This document shows positions 51,899 to 60,801 of a stretch of 64,000 bases of DNA, in pieces; the stretch's first letter is position 1, and the number at the start of each line of letters is the position of its first letter. The DNA is taken from contig CBDEVO010000003.1 of NCBI GenBank assembly GCA_965243615.1, forward strand, positions 6,200,001 to 6,264,000, in the 5' to 3' direction. The notes beneath the pieces are model-generated. The model was given only the letters and a program-made list of their open reading frames with translations. It had not been told where the DNA came from and did not search any database. Origin of the DNA: JAJEEA01 sp965243615 (GTDB taxonomy: Bacteria; Acidobacteriota; Vicinamibacteria; Vicinamibacterales; UBA8438). The position numbers were made by a program, and so were the translations under genes.

Positions 51899-52483
51899 TC
51901 AGCCTGCGACCGGGAGCCGCCGGCGCTTCCGCATCCACTTCACGGCGAGATACAGGAGGACGGAGGCGGCCAGCACCGCACCGATGGTGGGATAGTGCTG
52001 CTGCAGGGTCTCGACCGCGCGGTCGCCGAGGCGGACGGCGAGGTACGCCTCGCCGGTGAACCTGATCATGCGTCCGACGAAGACCGCGCCGGCGAAGCGC
52101 GTCCAGGACACGCCGACGACGCCGGCGACGAGCATGAACACCTTCGCCGGAAACGGCGGCGGCGCCAGGACCGCCACCAGCATGGCGACGACGTCGTTCT
52201 CGCGCACCTTGTCGGTGACCCAGCGGCGCTTCCCGGGGTCGAGGCGGCGGACCGCGCGCTCTCCGCCGGTGCGCCCGATGCGATAGAGCACCAGGCACCC
52301 CAGCGTCGATCCCACCGACGCGGCCAGCGCGATCCAGACGAACAGCGCGGGCTGCTGCCAGGCGAGCAGCAGCACCACCACGTCGACGCCGCCGGGGAGG
52401 GGAACGCCGGCCGAGTCGAGGAAGGCGATGAGAAAGAGGCCGGGAATGCCCAGGGCCAGGAGGCTGTCGCGGAGTCCGTCCAT
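51899..52483 (-). CDS. VTT/DedA-like membrane protein
   Basis: 194 aa. LALGIPGLFLIAFLDSAGVP and LPGGVDVVVLLLAWQQPALF begin the DedA/VTT family fold, and LAPPPFPAKVFMLVAGVVGV with FVGRMIRFTGEAYLAVRLG carries the conserved central part. It is likely a lipid transporter or scramblase-type inner-membrane protein. Confidence 0.85.
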   Translation of the reverse strand: MDGLRDSLLALGIPGLFLIAFLDSAGVPLPGGVDVVVLLLAWQQPALFVWIALAASVGSTLGCLVLYRIGRTGGERAVRRLDPGKRRWVTDKVRENDVVAMLVAVLAPPPFPAKVFMLVAGVVGVSWTRFAGAVFVGRMIRFTGEAYLAVRLGDRAVETLQQHYPTIGAVLAASVLLYLAVKWMRKRRRLPVAG

Positions 52484-52770
52484 GAATGGCGGGGGCGGCC
52501 GTCCCGTGTCCGCCGGGACGCTGAATCGAGACGCCCGAAGCGGAATTATAGCCCGCCCCCGGGGCGGCGGGGCGGGGTCGGCACCGGCTTTGCCTTTCTG
52601 CCCCGGCGCTGATAAACTCCAGGGACGGACTCGTATGAAGATCGGCTCGTGGTGGGTATCCCCATCCGTTGAGCCGGCAGGTCTCCAACCGCTCTACCCT
52701 CAGCGCGTCACTTTCGACAGACCTGTCCGTCTGCTCAGGCCGATCCGCACCCCTTCCAAGGAGGTGACGA
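52484..52770. other. Intergenic region
   Basis: About 290 bp between divergent genes. A very strong AAGGAGGTGA ribosome site closes it at 52757-52766. I see no other clear signal. Confidence 0.4.
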
Positions 52771-53031
52771 TTGGCAACTCGTGGACGACCGACACAGCAG
52801 AAACGGCAGCGTGAACGCGCCCGGCAGGAACAGCGCAAGCTGAAGGACGCGAGGCGGGCGGAAGCCAAGGAACGCCGCGCGCAGGCGGCAACGCAACCAC
52901 GCGCCGCCGGCGACCCGGATCTCGAGGGCATCACCGCGGGGCCCCAGCCCCTGGCCGAGTGGCAGGTGGAGGGTCTGGCCACCTTCGAGGAGGCCGAGGA
53001 GTCTGCGGACGAGCCGGGGCAGAACGGCTGA
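52771..53031 (+). CDS. Small basic-N-terminus hypothetical protein (86 aa)
   Basis: The TTG start is supported by a near-perfect AAGGAGGTGA four bases upstream. The first 45 residues are extremely basic and helical (TRGRPTQQKRQRERARQEQR, KLKDARRAEAKERRAQAA), while the tail is acidic. It may bind nucleic acid or ribosomes. No family was recognised with certainty. Confidence 0.65.
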   Translation: MATRGRPTQQKRQRERARQEQRKLKDARRAEAKERRAQAATQPRAAGDPDLEGITAGPQPLAEWQVEGLATFEEAEESADEPGQNG

Positions 53032-53316
53032 GGCCGCGGCGCCGTCCGCGGGTGAGTCGGTGCGCGGCGGTTCGCCCCGGCGGGGAGCCATAGGCGCCGG
53101 CGGCGCGGGCGCCGGGAAGACACCCCGAGGCGCAACGCGGCGCTCTCGCCCGAGCCTGCCCCCCGCTGCCCGGACGGCGGGCGAACCGGGAAGGGCCGGG
53201 CAACGTCCAAGCGAAGTATACTGAGCGGTTGTATCCCGGACGCGGACCCCGGCCCCGATCCGGCCGGCCAGGACGGACCGTCCACCAGCCGGAGAAGACG
53301 GAGGAAGACACCAACG

Positions 53317-53673
53317 ATGGCCTCGGAACACACGAAGACCCTCACCGACGGCGACTTCCAGCAGGCGGTGCTTCAGTCGGACAAACCGGTGCTGGTGGAC
53401 TTCTGGGCGGAGTGGTGCGGCCCGTGCCGCATGATTGCCCCCGCCGTCGACGCGCTCGCCGACGAGTACAACGGCCGCGTCGTCGTGGGCAAGCTCAACA
53501 TCGACGACAACCCGGACACGCCCATGAAGTACAGCGTGCGCTCGATTCCCACCCTGCTGCTCTTCAAGGGCGGCGAGGTCGTGGAGGCGACGGTCGGGGT
53601 GGCCGGCAAGGACCAGTTGGCGGAGCTGCTCGACCGGCACGTCGAGGCGAAGGTCGCGCAGGAGTCCGCGTAG
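53317..53673 (+). CDS. trxA: Thioredoxin
   Basis: 118 aa with the full fold and active site C34-G-P-C37 in VDFWAEWCGPCRMIAP, plus YSVRSIPTLLLFKGGEVV with the cis-proline. A general cytoplasmic disulfide reductase. Confidence 0.95.
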   Translation: MASEHTKTLTDGDFQQAVLQSDKPVLVDFWAEWCGPCRMIAPAVDALADEYNGRVVVGKLNIDDNPDTPMKYSVRSIPTLLLFKGGEVVEATVGVAGKDQLAELLDRHVEAKVAQESA

Positions 53674-53917
53674 GATCCGCGCCGCGGAACGGCGCGGACT
53701 CCCACAAGGTTGGTTGGGCGCCCAGCGGAGCCGAAGGCGACGATGGGCGGGCGACCCGCGGCCGTCCGCAGGCCCCGGTCCCTGCCGGGTCGGCGGCCGG
53801 GCGGATCGGGGCCGCGGGCGACAATCTCCGGGCTCGGACTCGGCCCCGCCCACGCCCGTGTACGACGGGAGCGAGGGCCGGGTCCGACCATGGGCCCCGG
53901 ATTCGCAGGACGTCGTC

Positions 53918-55072
53918 ATGTCACACGAGCTCGATCGGCGCCGTCATCATCCGACCGCGCGCAGCCTCGCGGCGACCGCCCTTCTCGCCGTTGCGACGGG
54001 CGGATGCACGTTCGAGCTGGTCCCGGCCAACGCCGCCGGCGAGCCCGGCGAGGCCCGGCCGGCGTTCGCGGCGCAGCGCGGGCCGGCGCCCGAGCCCTAC
54101 ACGGACCTCCGGCCGGACGAGCAGGCGATCGTCGATCTCTTCGAGGGCACCAGCCCGTCGGTCGTCTACATCAGCACCGTCACTCGCCGCCGCGATATCT
54201 TCGGGCGCTCCACGGGCGAGGTGCCGCTGAGCACGGGAACCGGGTTCGTCTGGGACGGGGACGGCCACATCGTCACGAATGCCCACGTGCTGCAGGGAGC
54301 GTCGAACGCACGCGTGGTCATGCACGACCAGACCAGTTACATTGCGGAGTACGTCGGACGGTCGGACCGACACGACCTGGCGGTGCTGCGGGTCGACGCT
54401 CCCACGCAGTCGCTACGCCAGGTCCGACTGGGCGACAGCGACCGGGTGCGCGTCGGACAGAGCGTCTACGCCATCGGAAACCCCTTCGGCTACAGCGCCA
54501 CGCTGACCACCGGGATCATCTCGGCCCTCAGCCGCCAGATCCAGGGCCTGACCGGCGACATCATCGAGGACGTCATCCAGGTCGACGCGGCCATCAACAC
54601 CGGCAACTCCGGCGGCCCCCTGCTCGACAGCCGCGGCCGGGTGATCGGCATCAACAGCCAGATCGCGAGCCCCTCCGGCACCTCCGCCGGCATCGGCTTC
54701 GCCATTCCCGTCAACACGGTGACGCGGGTCGTGCCGCAGTTGATCGCCCACGGCGAGTACACCCCGGCCCGAATCGGCATTTCGACGGAACAGCGCCTGA
54801 GCGGCTACGTGACCAGGCGGTTGGGTGTAAACGGGGTGCTCATCACGGAGGTCACCCCGGGATCCGGGGCGGCCCGGGTCGGCCTGCGCGGCACGGACCC
54901 GAACGCCGACGAGGTCGGCGACATCATCGTCCGCATCGAGGGCGAACCGGTGCAGTCGCTACGCGACCTGCGCCTCGTGCTCGACCGGTACGAACCGGGC
55001 GACGAGGTCGAGGTGACCATCTACCGCTACCGCGACGGCGACATGCAGGACGTCGTGGTCCCGCTGATGTAG
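53918..55072 (+). CDS. HtrA/DegP-type serine protease with PDZ domain, lipoprotein
   Basis: 384 aa from MSHELDRRRHHPTARSLAAT. The lipobox ends at C30 (ATGGC). Catalytic triad H123 (TNAHVL), D153 (RHDLAVL) and S231 (NTGNSGGPLL) is intact. One PDZ domain (about 290-380) carries GVLITEVTPGSGAARVGL and GDIIVRIEGEPV. Periplasmic quality control is the likely role. The SUMF1-type gene follows by 22 bp. Confidence 0.92.
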   Translation: MSHELDRRRHHPTARSLAATALLAVATGGCTFELVPANAAGEPGEARPAFAAQRGPAPEPYTDLRPDEQAIVDLFEGTSPSVVYISTVTRRRDIFGRSTGEVPLSTGTGFVWDGDGHIVTNAHVLQGASNARVVMHDQTSYIAEYVGRSDRHDLAVLRVDAPTQSLRQVRLGDSDRVRVGQSVYAIGNPFGYSATLTTGIISALSRQIQGLTGDIIEDVIQVDAAINTGNSGGPLLDSRGRVIGINSQIASPSGTSAGIGFAIPVNTVTRVVPQLIAHGEYTPARIGISTEQRLSGYVTRRLGVNGVLITEVTPGSGAARVGLRGTDPNADEVGDIIVRIEGEPVQSLRDLRLVLDRYEPGDEVEVTIYRYRDGDMQDVVVPLM

Positions 55073-55094
55073 CTTGGCGCCCCCGCCGCCCCCC

Positions 55095-55775
55095 ATGTCC
55101 GAGTTCGTCACCATCCCGCCGGGCTGGTTCCTGATGGGGAGCGAAGAGGGCCAGCCGTCGGAGCGCCCCGTCCACCGGGTGTGGGTGGACGGGTTTCGGA
55201 TGGCCGTCCACCCCGTGACCCGCCGCGAGTACGCCGGGTTCCTCGACGCGACCGGCCACGCCCCCCCGCGCGAGTGGGACAACCCCGCGTTCCGCCGGCG
55301 CAACCTGCCGGTGGTCGGGGTGAGCTGGCACGACGCGACCGCGTACTGCGCCTGGCGCTCGCGCCGCCGCCCTGCCGTGAGGCTGCCCACCGAGGCGGAG
55401 TGGGAGCGGGCGGCCCGCGGCGGGCCCGACGGCCGGCGGTATCCGTGGGGAGACGAGGTCCCCGACTGGGTGCCCAACCGGGGCCGCGGCCCCCTCGACG
55501 GCCCGTGGCCGGTCACCCTCGGCACGCCCAACGGGTTCGGGCTCTACGGCATCGCCGCCAACATCCACGAGTGGTGCTCGAACTGGCACGACCGCGGCTT
55601 CTACGAGCGCGCGCCCGCCGTCAACCCGGTGGGGCCCGAGGAGGGCCGGCGGCGGGCCTCGCGGGGCGGCGCGTGGCGTCACGCGCTGACCCTGAACCGG
55701 ACCGCCGCCCGCAGCAGCCTCGACCCGTCGCTGCGCTACACCGACTACGGGTTCCGGCTCGCGCAATCGCTCTGA
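55095..55775 (+). CDS. SUMF1/formylglycine-generating-enzyme-domain protein
   Basis: 226 aa. Core signatures FVTIPPGWFLMGSEEGQ, PVTRREYAGFLDATGH, VGVSWHDATAYCAW, LPTEAEWERAARGGPDG and a terminal GFRLAQ. The paired active-site cysteines of true sulfatase-modifying enzymes (C...C near the end) are not both present, so it may be a binding or other-function member. It follows the protease gene and probably shares its transcript. Confidence 0.85.
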   Translation: MSEFVTIPPGWFLMGSEEGQPSERPVHRVWVDGFRMAVHPVTRREYAGFLDATGHAPPREWDNPAFRRRNLPVVGVSWHDATAYCAWRSRRRPAVRLPTEAEWERAARGGPDGRRYPWGDEVPDWVPNRGRGPLDGPWPVTLGTPNGFGLYGIAANIHEWCSNWHDRGFYERAPAVNPVGPEEGRRRASRGGAWRHALTLNRTAARSSLDPSLRYTDYGFRLAQSL

Positions 55776-55826
55776 CGCGCGTCGGGCCGGAACGGCCCGG
55801 GACCGTCGACGACGGGAGAGAGATCC

Positions 55827-57779
55827 GTGAAGACTGAACCGACCATCGCGCCGTTCGGCGCCTGGCAGTCCCCCGTCACCACGGAGATGCTGACCGCCGG
55901 GGCGCGGCGGTTCGAGAGCATCGCCGTCGACGACGGTGACGTGTACTGGGTCGAGTCGCGCCCCGACGAGGCAGGCCGGTGTGCGGTGATGCGGTTGACC
56001 GCAGACGGCGTGCTGTCAGAGGTCACGACGCCCGCGCACAACGCCCGGACCCGGGTTCACGAGTACGGGGGCGGGGCGCTGGCGGTCTCCAACGACGTGG
56101 CGTACTTCTCGAACTTCTCCGATCAACGGCTGTACCGCCGGTCCGTGGACGGGTCGGAAGCGCCGGTTGCGATCACGCCGGCGATCGCCGTGCGCTACGC
56201 CGACGCAGCCGTGGACGACGCGCGGGGCCGGTTGATCTGCGTGGCCGAGGACCACCGCCGAGCAGGTCGCGAACCCGAGAACCTGCTGGTGGCGGTCCCC
56301 ACCGGCGGGGGCGCGCCGGTGCCCGTGCACCGGGGCTTCGACTTCTACGCCTCGCCGCGCCTCAGCCCCGACGGCGGCCGGCTCGCCTGGGTCTGCTGGA
56401 ACCACCCGAACATGCCGTGGGACGCGACGGAGCTGTGGCTCGCGGACGTGGGGGCCGACGGCGCCCTGACGGCGCCGCGCCGGATCGCCGGCGGTACCGG
56501 CGGCGAGGCCTCCGTGCTCCAGCCCGCGTGGGGTCCGGACGGCACCCTGTACTGCGTCTCCGACGTCTCGGGCTGGTGGAACCTCCACCGCTGGGGCGGG
56601 GAGCGGCTGGCGCCGGTGCTGCCGATGGAGGCCGAGCTCGGCCTGCCGCCGTGGCTGTTCGGCATGTCCCGCTACGCGGTGCTCGACGCGGACCGCGTCG
56701 TCGCGCACTACGGGAACGCGGACGGGACCCGGCTGGGGGTCATCGACGTGGCGGCGGGACGCGTACGAGAGGTCGCCACGCCGTTCGAGACGTTCGGCTT
56801 CTTCGCCGCCGCGTCGCGGGGCCGGCTGATGTGCGCGGCCGCGAGCGCGGAGGCCGGCCCGGCCCTCGTCGCCATCGACGCCGACAGCGGCGAGGTCGAA
56901 ACGCTGCGCCGGGGCTCGGCGCAGAGGCTCGATCCGTCGTACGTGTCGCGCGCCGAGCCCGTCGCGTACCCGAGCGCGGAGGGCCGAACCGCGCACGCCT
57001 GGTACTACCCGCCGCGCAATCCCGCGTTCCGCGCCCCCGAGGGCGAGCGGCCGCCGCTGCTCACGTTCATCCACGGAGGGCCCACCGGCAGCACCGACCC
57101 CGGGTTCAAGCTGGCCGTCCAGTACTGGACGACACGCGGGTTCGCCGTCGTCGACGTGGACTACGGCGGGTCGACGGGGTACGGCACCGCCTACCGCCGC
57201 CTCCTGCGCGGCGGCTGGGGCGTCGTCGACCGCGAGGACTGCGAGGCGGCGGCGCAATACCTGGTCGGGCGGGGCGACGTCGACCCCGCCCGGCTCGCGA
57301 TCCGCGGCGGCTCCGCCGGCGGCTACACGACGCTCTGCGCACTGGCTTTCGGCAGCGTGTTCACGGCGGGCGCGTCGTACTACGGCGTCTCGGACGCCGC
57401 CGCCCTGGCCCGCGACACCCACAAGTTCGAGTCGCGCTATCTCGACGCCCTGATCGGCCCCTGGCCCGCGCGGGCCGATCTCTACGAGCAACGTTCGCCC
57501 ATCCACGCCGTCGACCGCCTCGCCTGTCCCGTGCTCTTCCTGCAGGGCCTCGAGGACGCCGTCGTGCCCCCCGACCAGACCGAGCGCATGGCCGACGCGC
57601 TGCGCCGGAAGGGGCTCCCCGTCGCGTGCCTGATGTTCGAGGGCGAGCAGCACGGGTTCCGGCAGGCCGCGAACATCCGGCGCGCGGCCGAGGCGGAACT
57701 CTGCTTCTACGGCCGGGTCTTCGGCTTCAGCCCGGCCGGCGCGATCGAGCCGGTTGCGATAGAGAACCTCGACCCGTGA
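55827..57779 (+). CDS. S9 family peptidase (prolyl-oligopeptidase-type)
   Basis: 650 aa from a GTG with GGGAGAG eight bases upstream. An N-terminal beta-propeller (residues 30-390) precedes an alpha/beta-hydrolase domain. Nucleophile S496 lies in RGGSAGGYTT, the Asp in GLEDAVVPPDQ and the His in EQHGFRQA. Acts on peptides, in the cytoplasm as no signal peptide is seen. Confidence 0.93.
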   Translation: MKTEPTIAPFGAWQSPVTTEMLTAGARRFESIAVDDGDVYWVESRPDEAGRCAVMRLTADGVLSEVTTPAHNARTRVHEYGGGALAVSNDVAYFSNFSDQRLYRRSVDGSEAPVAITPAIAVRYADAAVDDARGRLICVAEDHRRAGREPENLLVAVPTGGGAPVPVHRGFDFYASPRLSPDGGRLAWVCWNHPNMPWDATELWLADVGADGALTAPRRIAGGTGGEASVLQPAWGPDGTLYCVSDVSGWWNLHRWGGERLAPVLPMEAELGLPPWLFGMSRYAVLDADRVVAHYGNADGTRLGVIDVAAGRVREVATPFETFGFFAAASRGRLMCAAASAEAGPALVAIDADSGEVETLRRGSAQRLDPSYVSRAEPVAYPSAEGRTAHAWYYPPRNPAFRAPEGERPPLLTFIHGGPTGSTDPGFKLAVQYWTTRGFAVVDVDYGGSTGYGTAYRRLLRGGWGVVDREDCEAAAQYLVGRGDVDPARLAIRGGSAGGYTTLCALAFGSVFTAGASYYGVSDAAALARDTHKFESRYLDALIGPWPARADLYEQRSPIHAVDRLACPVLFLQGLEDAVVPPDQTERMADALRRKGLPVACLMFEGEQHGFRQAANIRRAAEAELCFYGRVFGFSPAGAIEPVAIENLDP

Positions 57780-57930
57780 GCGACTCCTCCAAGAGGCAGC
57801 GACGCCGCAGCCACGGCGCGCACGTCGGAACAGAGGACCTCGACCCGTGAGCGATTCCCGCCGCGAACCGGTACGGAGGCGCCGCCCGCCAGCCGCGTCG
57901 CGACCAGGACCCCGGGCCATGAGCGATTCC
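57762..57930 (+). repeat. Duplicated stop-codon region between S9 peptidase and CCA enzyme
   Basis: acctcgacccgtgagcga occurs at 57766 and again at 57837, a 71-bp offset. A shorter ccatgagcgattcc is at about 57917. The first copy is the 3' end of the peptidase gene, and the later ones look like tandem copies of it in the spacer. Confidence 0.7.
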
Positions 57931-57989
57931 CTCCACGCCGCGACGGCGGCAGCCCCCGTCGATCGCGTCCTGACGAAGAGCCCCGCACC

Positions 57990-59393
57990 ATGACCGACGC
58001 CCAGCTTGCGCAGGCAATCACGGACCGCGTGCACGACGCCGGGGGCCGCGCCCTGTACGTCGGCGGGTGGGTGCGCGACCGCCTGCTCGACGGCGAGTCG
58101 AAGAACAGCGACGAATCGAAGGACATCGACCTCGAGGTCTACGGCATCGAGGCCGACCGGCTCCGCGCGCTGCTCGGCGAGATCGGCCCCGTCAACACCG
58201 TCGGCCAGAGCTTCACCGTCTACAAGGTGGGCGGCGTCGACGTCTCCCTGCCCCGCACCGAGTCGAAGCAGGGCCGCGGCCACCGCGGCTTCGTCGTCAC
58301 CGGCGACCCCTGGATGCCGGTGGAAGAGGCGGCCCGACGGCGCGACTTCACCATCAACGCCATCGCCTGGGATCCCCGGGCCAACGAGTACATCGACCCC
58401 TTCGGCGGCCGCGGCGACCTCGAGCGCCGACGGCTGCGGATGGTCGACCCCGCCACTTTCGGCGACGACAGCCTGCGCGTCCTGCGCGGCGTGCAGCTCG
58501 CGGCCCGGTTCGAGCTCACCCCCGACGACGCCACCGCCCGCATCTGCCGCGGCATCGCCCTCGACGACCTCCCCGCCGAACGCATCCGGGGCGAGATGGA
58601 GAAGCTGCTGCTGCAGGCCCGGCGGCCGTCGCTCGGCTTCGAGCTCGCCCTCGACCTGGGGGTCGTCGAGCGCCTCTTCCCCGAGCTCGAGGCCCTGGTC
58701 GGCTGCGAGCAGGAGCCCGAGTGGCACCCCGAGGGCGATGTCTGGGTGCACACGCTGATGGTCATCGACCAGGCCCGCGCCCGCATCGACGACCTCGACC
58801 GCCCGCAGCAGCTCACCCTCATGCTCGCCGCCCTCTGCCACGACCTCGGCAAGCCCGCCACGACCGAGCTCGTCGACGGCCGCATCCGCTCGCGCGGCCA
58901 CGAGGAGGCCGGAGTACCGCCCACCCGCGACTTCCTTGACCGCCTCGACGTCCACACCCTCGCCGGCTACGACGTCCGCCGCCAGGTGCTCGGTCTCGTC
59001 GCCCACCACCTGAAGCCCGGCACGTGGCACCGCGGCAACGACCCCGTCGGCGACGGCGCTTTCCGCCGCCTCGCCCGCAAGGTGGACCTGGAGCTGCTCG
59101 CGCGGCTGTCCGCCGCCGACTGCCTCGGCCGCACCGGCGACTTCGACTGCGCCGCGACGCTGGACTGGTTCCTCGACCGCGCCCGGGCGCTCGGCGTGGA
59201 GCATGAAGCACCCCCGCCGCTCCTGCTCGGGCGCCACCTGTTGCAGATGGGGTTGTCACCGGGGCCGGAGATCGGCCGGATCCTCAAGGCCGTCTACGAG
59301 CGGCAGCTCGACGGCGAGGTCACGTCGCTGCCGGAGGCACTAGACGCGGCAAGGCCGCTCACCGCGCATCGGCCGGCCCGCGAAACGGATTGA
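57990..59393 (+). CDS. cca: tRNA nucleotidyltransferase (CCA-adding) / HD-domain protein
   Basis: 467 aa. The class II nucleotidyltransferase core is LYVGGWVRDRLLDGE, SKDIDLEVYG (metal-binding DxD) and RRDFTINAIAWDP. An HD domain follows (AALCHDLGKPAT, VAHHLKP). This matches the CCA-adding/poly(A) polymerase-family enzymes with an HD domain. tRNA genes in the window encode CCA, so it would serve mostly in repair or for other tRNAs. Confidence 0.9.
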   Translation: MTDAQLAQAITDRVHDAGGRALYVGGWVRDRLLDGESKNSDESKDIDLEVYGIEADRLRALLGEIGPVNTVGQSFTVYKVGGVDVSLPRTESKQGRGHRGFVVTGDPWMPVEEAARRRDFTINAIAWDPRANEYIDPFGGRGDLERRRLRMVDPATFGDDSLRVLRGVQLAARFELTPDDATARICRGIALDDLPAERIRGEMEKLLLQARRPSLGFELALDLGVVERLFPELEALVGCEQEPEWHPEGDVWVHTLMVIDQARARIDDLDRPQQLTLMLAALCHDLGKPATTELVDGRIRSRGHEEAGVPPTRDFLDRLDVHTLAGYDVRRQVLGLVAHHLKPGTWHRGNDPVGDGAFRRLARKVDLELLARLSAADCLGRTGDFDCAATLDWFLDRARALGVEHEAPPPLLLGRHLLQMGLSPGPEIGRILKAVYERQLDGEVTSLPEALDAARPLTAHRPARETD

Positions 59394-59609
59394 CCACGCG
59401 CATGCCATCGTAGTCCTGCCGATCCCTCCGGTCCTCGGAATACACGGCATCACAATTGCATTCGCAGCCGCCATAATCGCTCCGTCCCAGTACGACAACC
59501 GGAAGCGCCGGCTGAGCGCGACGCCGGCACCGAACACATCGAGCGTGACCCACTGCACGCGCAGCATGAGAATCAGCTCGAGGAAGCCGGAGCATCGGAA
59601 GGCGACCAC
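59359..59609 (-). pseudogene. VapC (PIN-domain toxin), C-terminal remnant
   Basis: One frame gives ALSRRFRLSYWDGAIMAAAN and a neighbouring frame DAVYSEDRRDRQDYDGMRVV then NPF, both parts of a PIN domain. A frameshift separates them near 59460 and the N-terminal active-site Asp is gone. It overlaps the end of the cca gene by 35 bp. Confidence 0.7.
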
Positions 59610-59751
59610 AGCAGTACGTTAGGGTCCGCACAAAAACAGCTTCCTGGAAGTGGCAGTAGTGCCGCAGTAAAGGGCACAGCGGTCTCGTACGCCCTGTCCG
59701 GCTCCACTTTCACTAGAACTAGATCCGAGTGGCATTCGTCGGATTTTGGGG
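59610..59751. other. Spacer, no gene seen
   Basis: AT-richer than its surroundings. It precedes the promoter of the ISAzo13-like gene. Confidence 0.4.
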
Positions 59752-59813
59752 TACAATCAACTTCGGAATTGTGGCATCATTACGGAATCAGTGACCCGTA
59801 ATGATGACACAAT
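59752..59813 (+). promoter_or_regulatory. Promoter and 18-bp palindrome over the start codon
   Basis: TACAAT (59752-59757) resembles a -10 box. It is followed by attgtggcatcattacgg (59768-59785) and its inverted partner ccgtaatgatgacacaat (59796-59813), 17 of 18 positions matching around a 10-bp centre. The right arm ends in the ATG of the next gene (59812). Any protein bound here would control transcription and translation start. Confidence 0.6.
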
Positions 59814-60609
59814 GAGACCAGCACAGTTCTCCGCCGACACCGTCGTCGCACTGCTCCGAGAGCAGACCGTCGCTTCCCTGCCCGACGTGATGGCCGCCCT
59901 CGGCCCCCGCGTCAGCAGGCGCACCGCGTTCCGCAAGCTCAGGGACCTCGACGCCCGCACCAGCTACTCCCATCGCGGCGGCTACTACACGCTCGACGAG
60001 CTCGCCGACTTCGACGAGCACGGCCTCTGGGCGTTCGCCGGCGTCCGCTTCTCCCGCGCCGGCACCCTCGTCGCAACCGCCGAGGCGTTCGTCAACGACG
60101 CGGAAGGCGGGCACTTCGTCGACGAGTTGGACAACCGGCTCGGTGTCGGCACCCAGGACGCCCTGCGCAAGCTCGTCGGCGACGGCCGCCTGACGCGGCA
60201 CAAGCTCGCCGGCCAGTTCCTCTACTGCGCGGCGGACCACACACAGAAGACGCATCAACTCCGCACCCGACGACTGCTGATGGCCACGCCCGGACTCGGG
60301 CGGCCTCTGCCCGACGCCGACCTGATGCCCGAGGAGTTGCGCGCCGCCATCGTGTTGTTCGCCAGCCTGCTCGACGAGCGCCAGCGCCGCTTGTTCGCCG
60401 GACTCGAATCGCTCAAGTGCGGGTGGGGCGGCGACCGGCGCATCGCCGCCCTCCTCGGCATCGACCCGTCCACCGTCGCCACCGGCCGCCGACAGCTCGT
60501 CGAGCGCGATGTCCAGGTCGACCGGGTGCGGCGCGCGGGCGGCGGGCGAACACCGGCGGACTCTGCGGAGCTCGGGACTATGCGGAGTTGGCTCGGCGGG
60601 CCGCGTTGA
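59812..60609 (+). CDS. ISAzo13-type N-terminal domain protein, truncated or domesticated
   Basis: From MRPAQFSADTVVALLREQTV an N-terminal winged-helix-like segment (SLPDVMAALGPRVSRRTAFR) is followed by a middle domain (LWAFAGVRFSRAGTLVATAE). The end matches the start of ISAzo13 transposases: RRLFAGLESLKCGWGGDRRI, AALLGIDPSTVATGRRQLVE then DVQVDRVRRAGGGRTP. The catalytic domain is missing and the frame stops at 60609. Whether it is a remnant or a regulator keeping only the DNA-binding part is open. The well-formed palindrome at its start favours function. Confidence 0.65.
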   Translation: MRPAQFSADTVVALLREQTVASLPDVMAALGPRVSRRTAFRKLRDLDARTSYSHRGGYYTLDELADFDEHGLWAFAGVRFSRAGTLVATAEAFVNDAEGGHFVDELDNRLGVGTQDALRKLVGDGRLTRHKLAGQFLYCAADHTQKTHQLRTRRLLMATPGLGRPLPDADLMPEELRAAIVLFASLLDERQRRLFAGLESLKCGWGGDRRIAALLGIDPSTVATGRRQLVERDVQVDRVRRAGGGRTPADSAELGTMRSWLGGPR

Positions 60610-60646
60610 ACTCGGAGATTTGCCTGCAGTGGTACTCCGCATAGTC
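60576..60646. repeat. 13-bp inverted repeat at the end of the ISAzo13-like gene
   Basis: gactatgcggagt (60576-60588) and actccgcatagtc (60634-60646) are perfect complements, 45 bp apart. They mark the place where the transposase similarity ends. Confidence 0.8.
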
Positions 60647-60801
60647 AAGGCTTTCCAGGAAGTTGAGGAGCCGGTCGGCGGCGGTGAACCGGAGTGGCTG
60701 AGGTGCGGGATCCGCATGCCGCTTTCGAAGAGGTTCGGCGAGCGGATCCCGTTCCATCGGGACTCGCCGAACCGGCGCGTCGAACTGGAAGACGGTCGAC
60801 G
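60647..60801. other. Spacer, no gene seen
   Basis: Contains no recognisable gene or terminator. Confidence 0.4.

Noticed and set aside
56016..59237. A 1073-codon open frame on the minus strand
   Set aside because: It is antisense to both the S9 peptidase and cca genes, which have clear catalytic motifs. The mirror frame has none.
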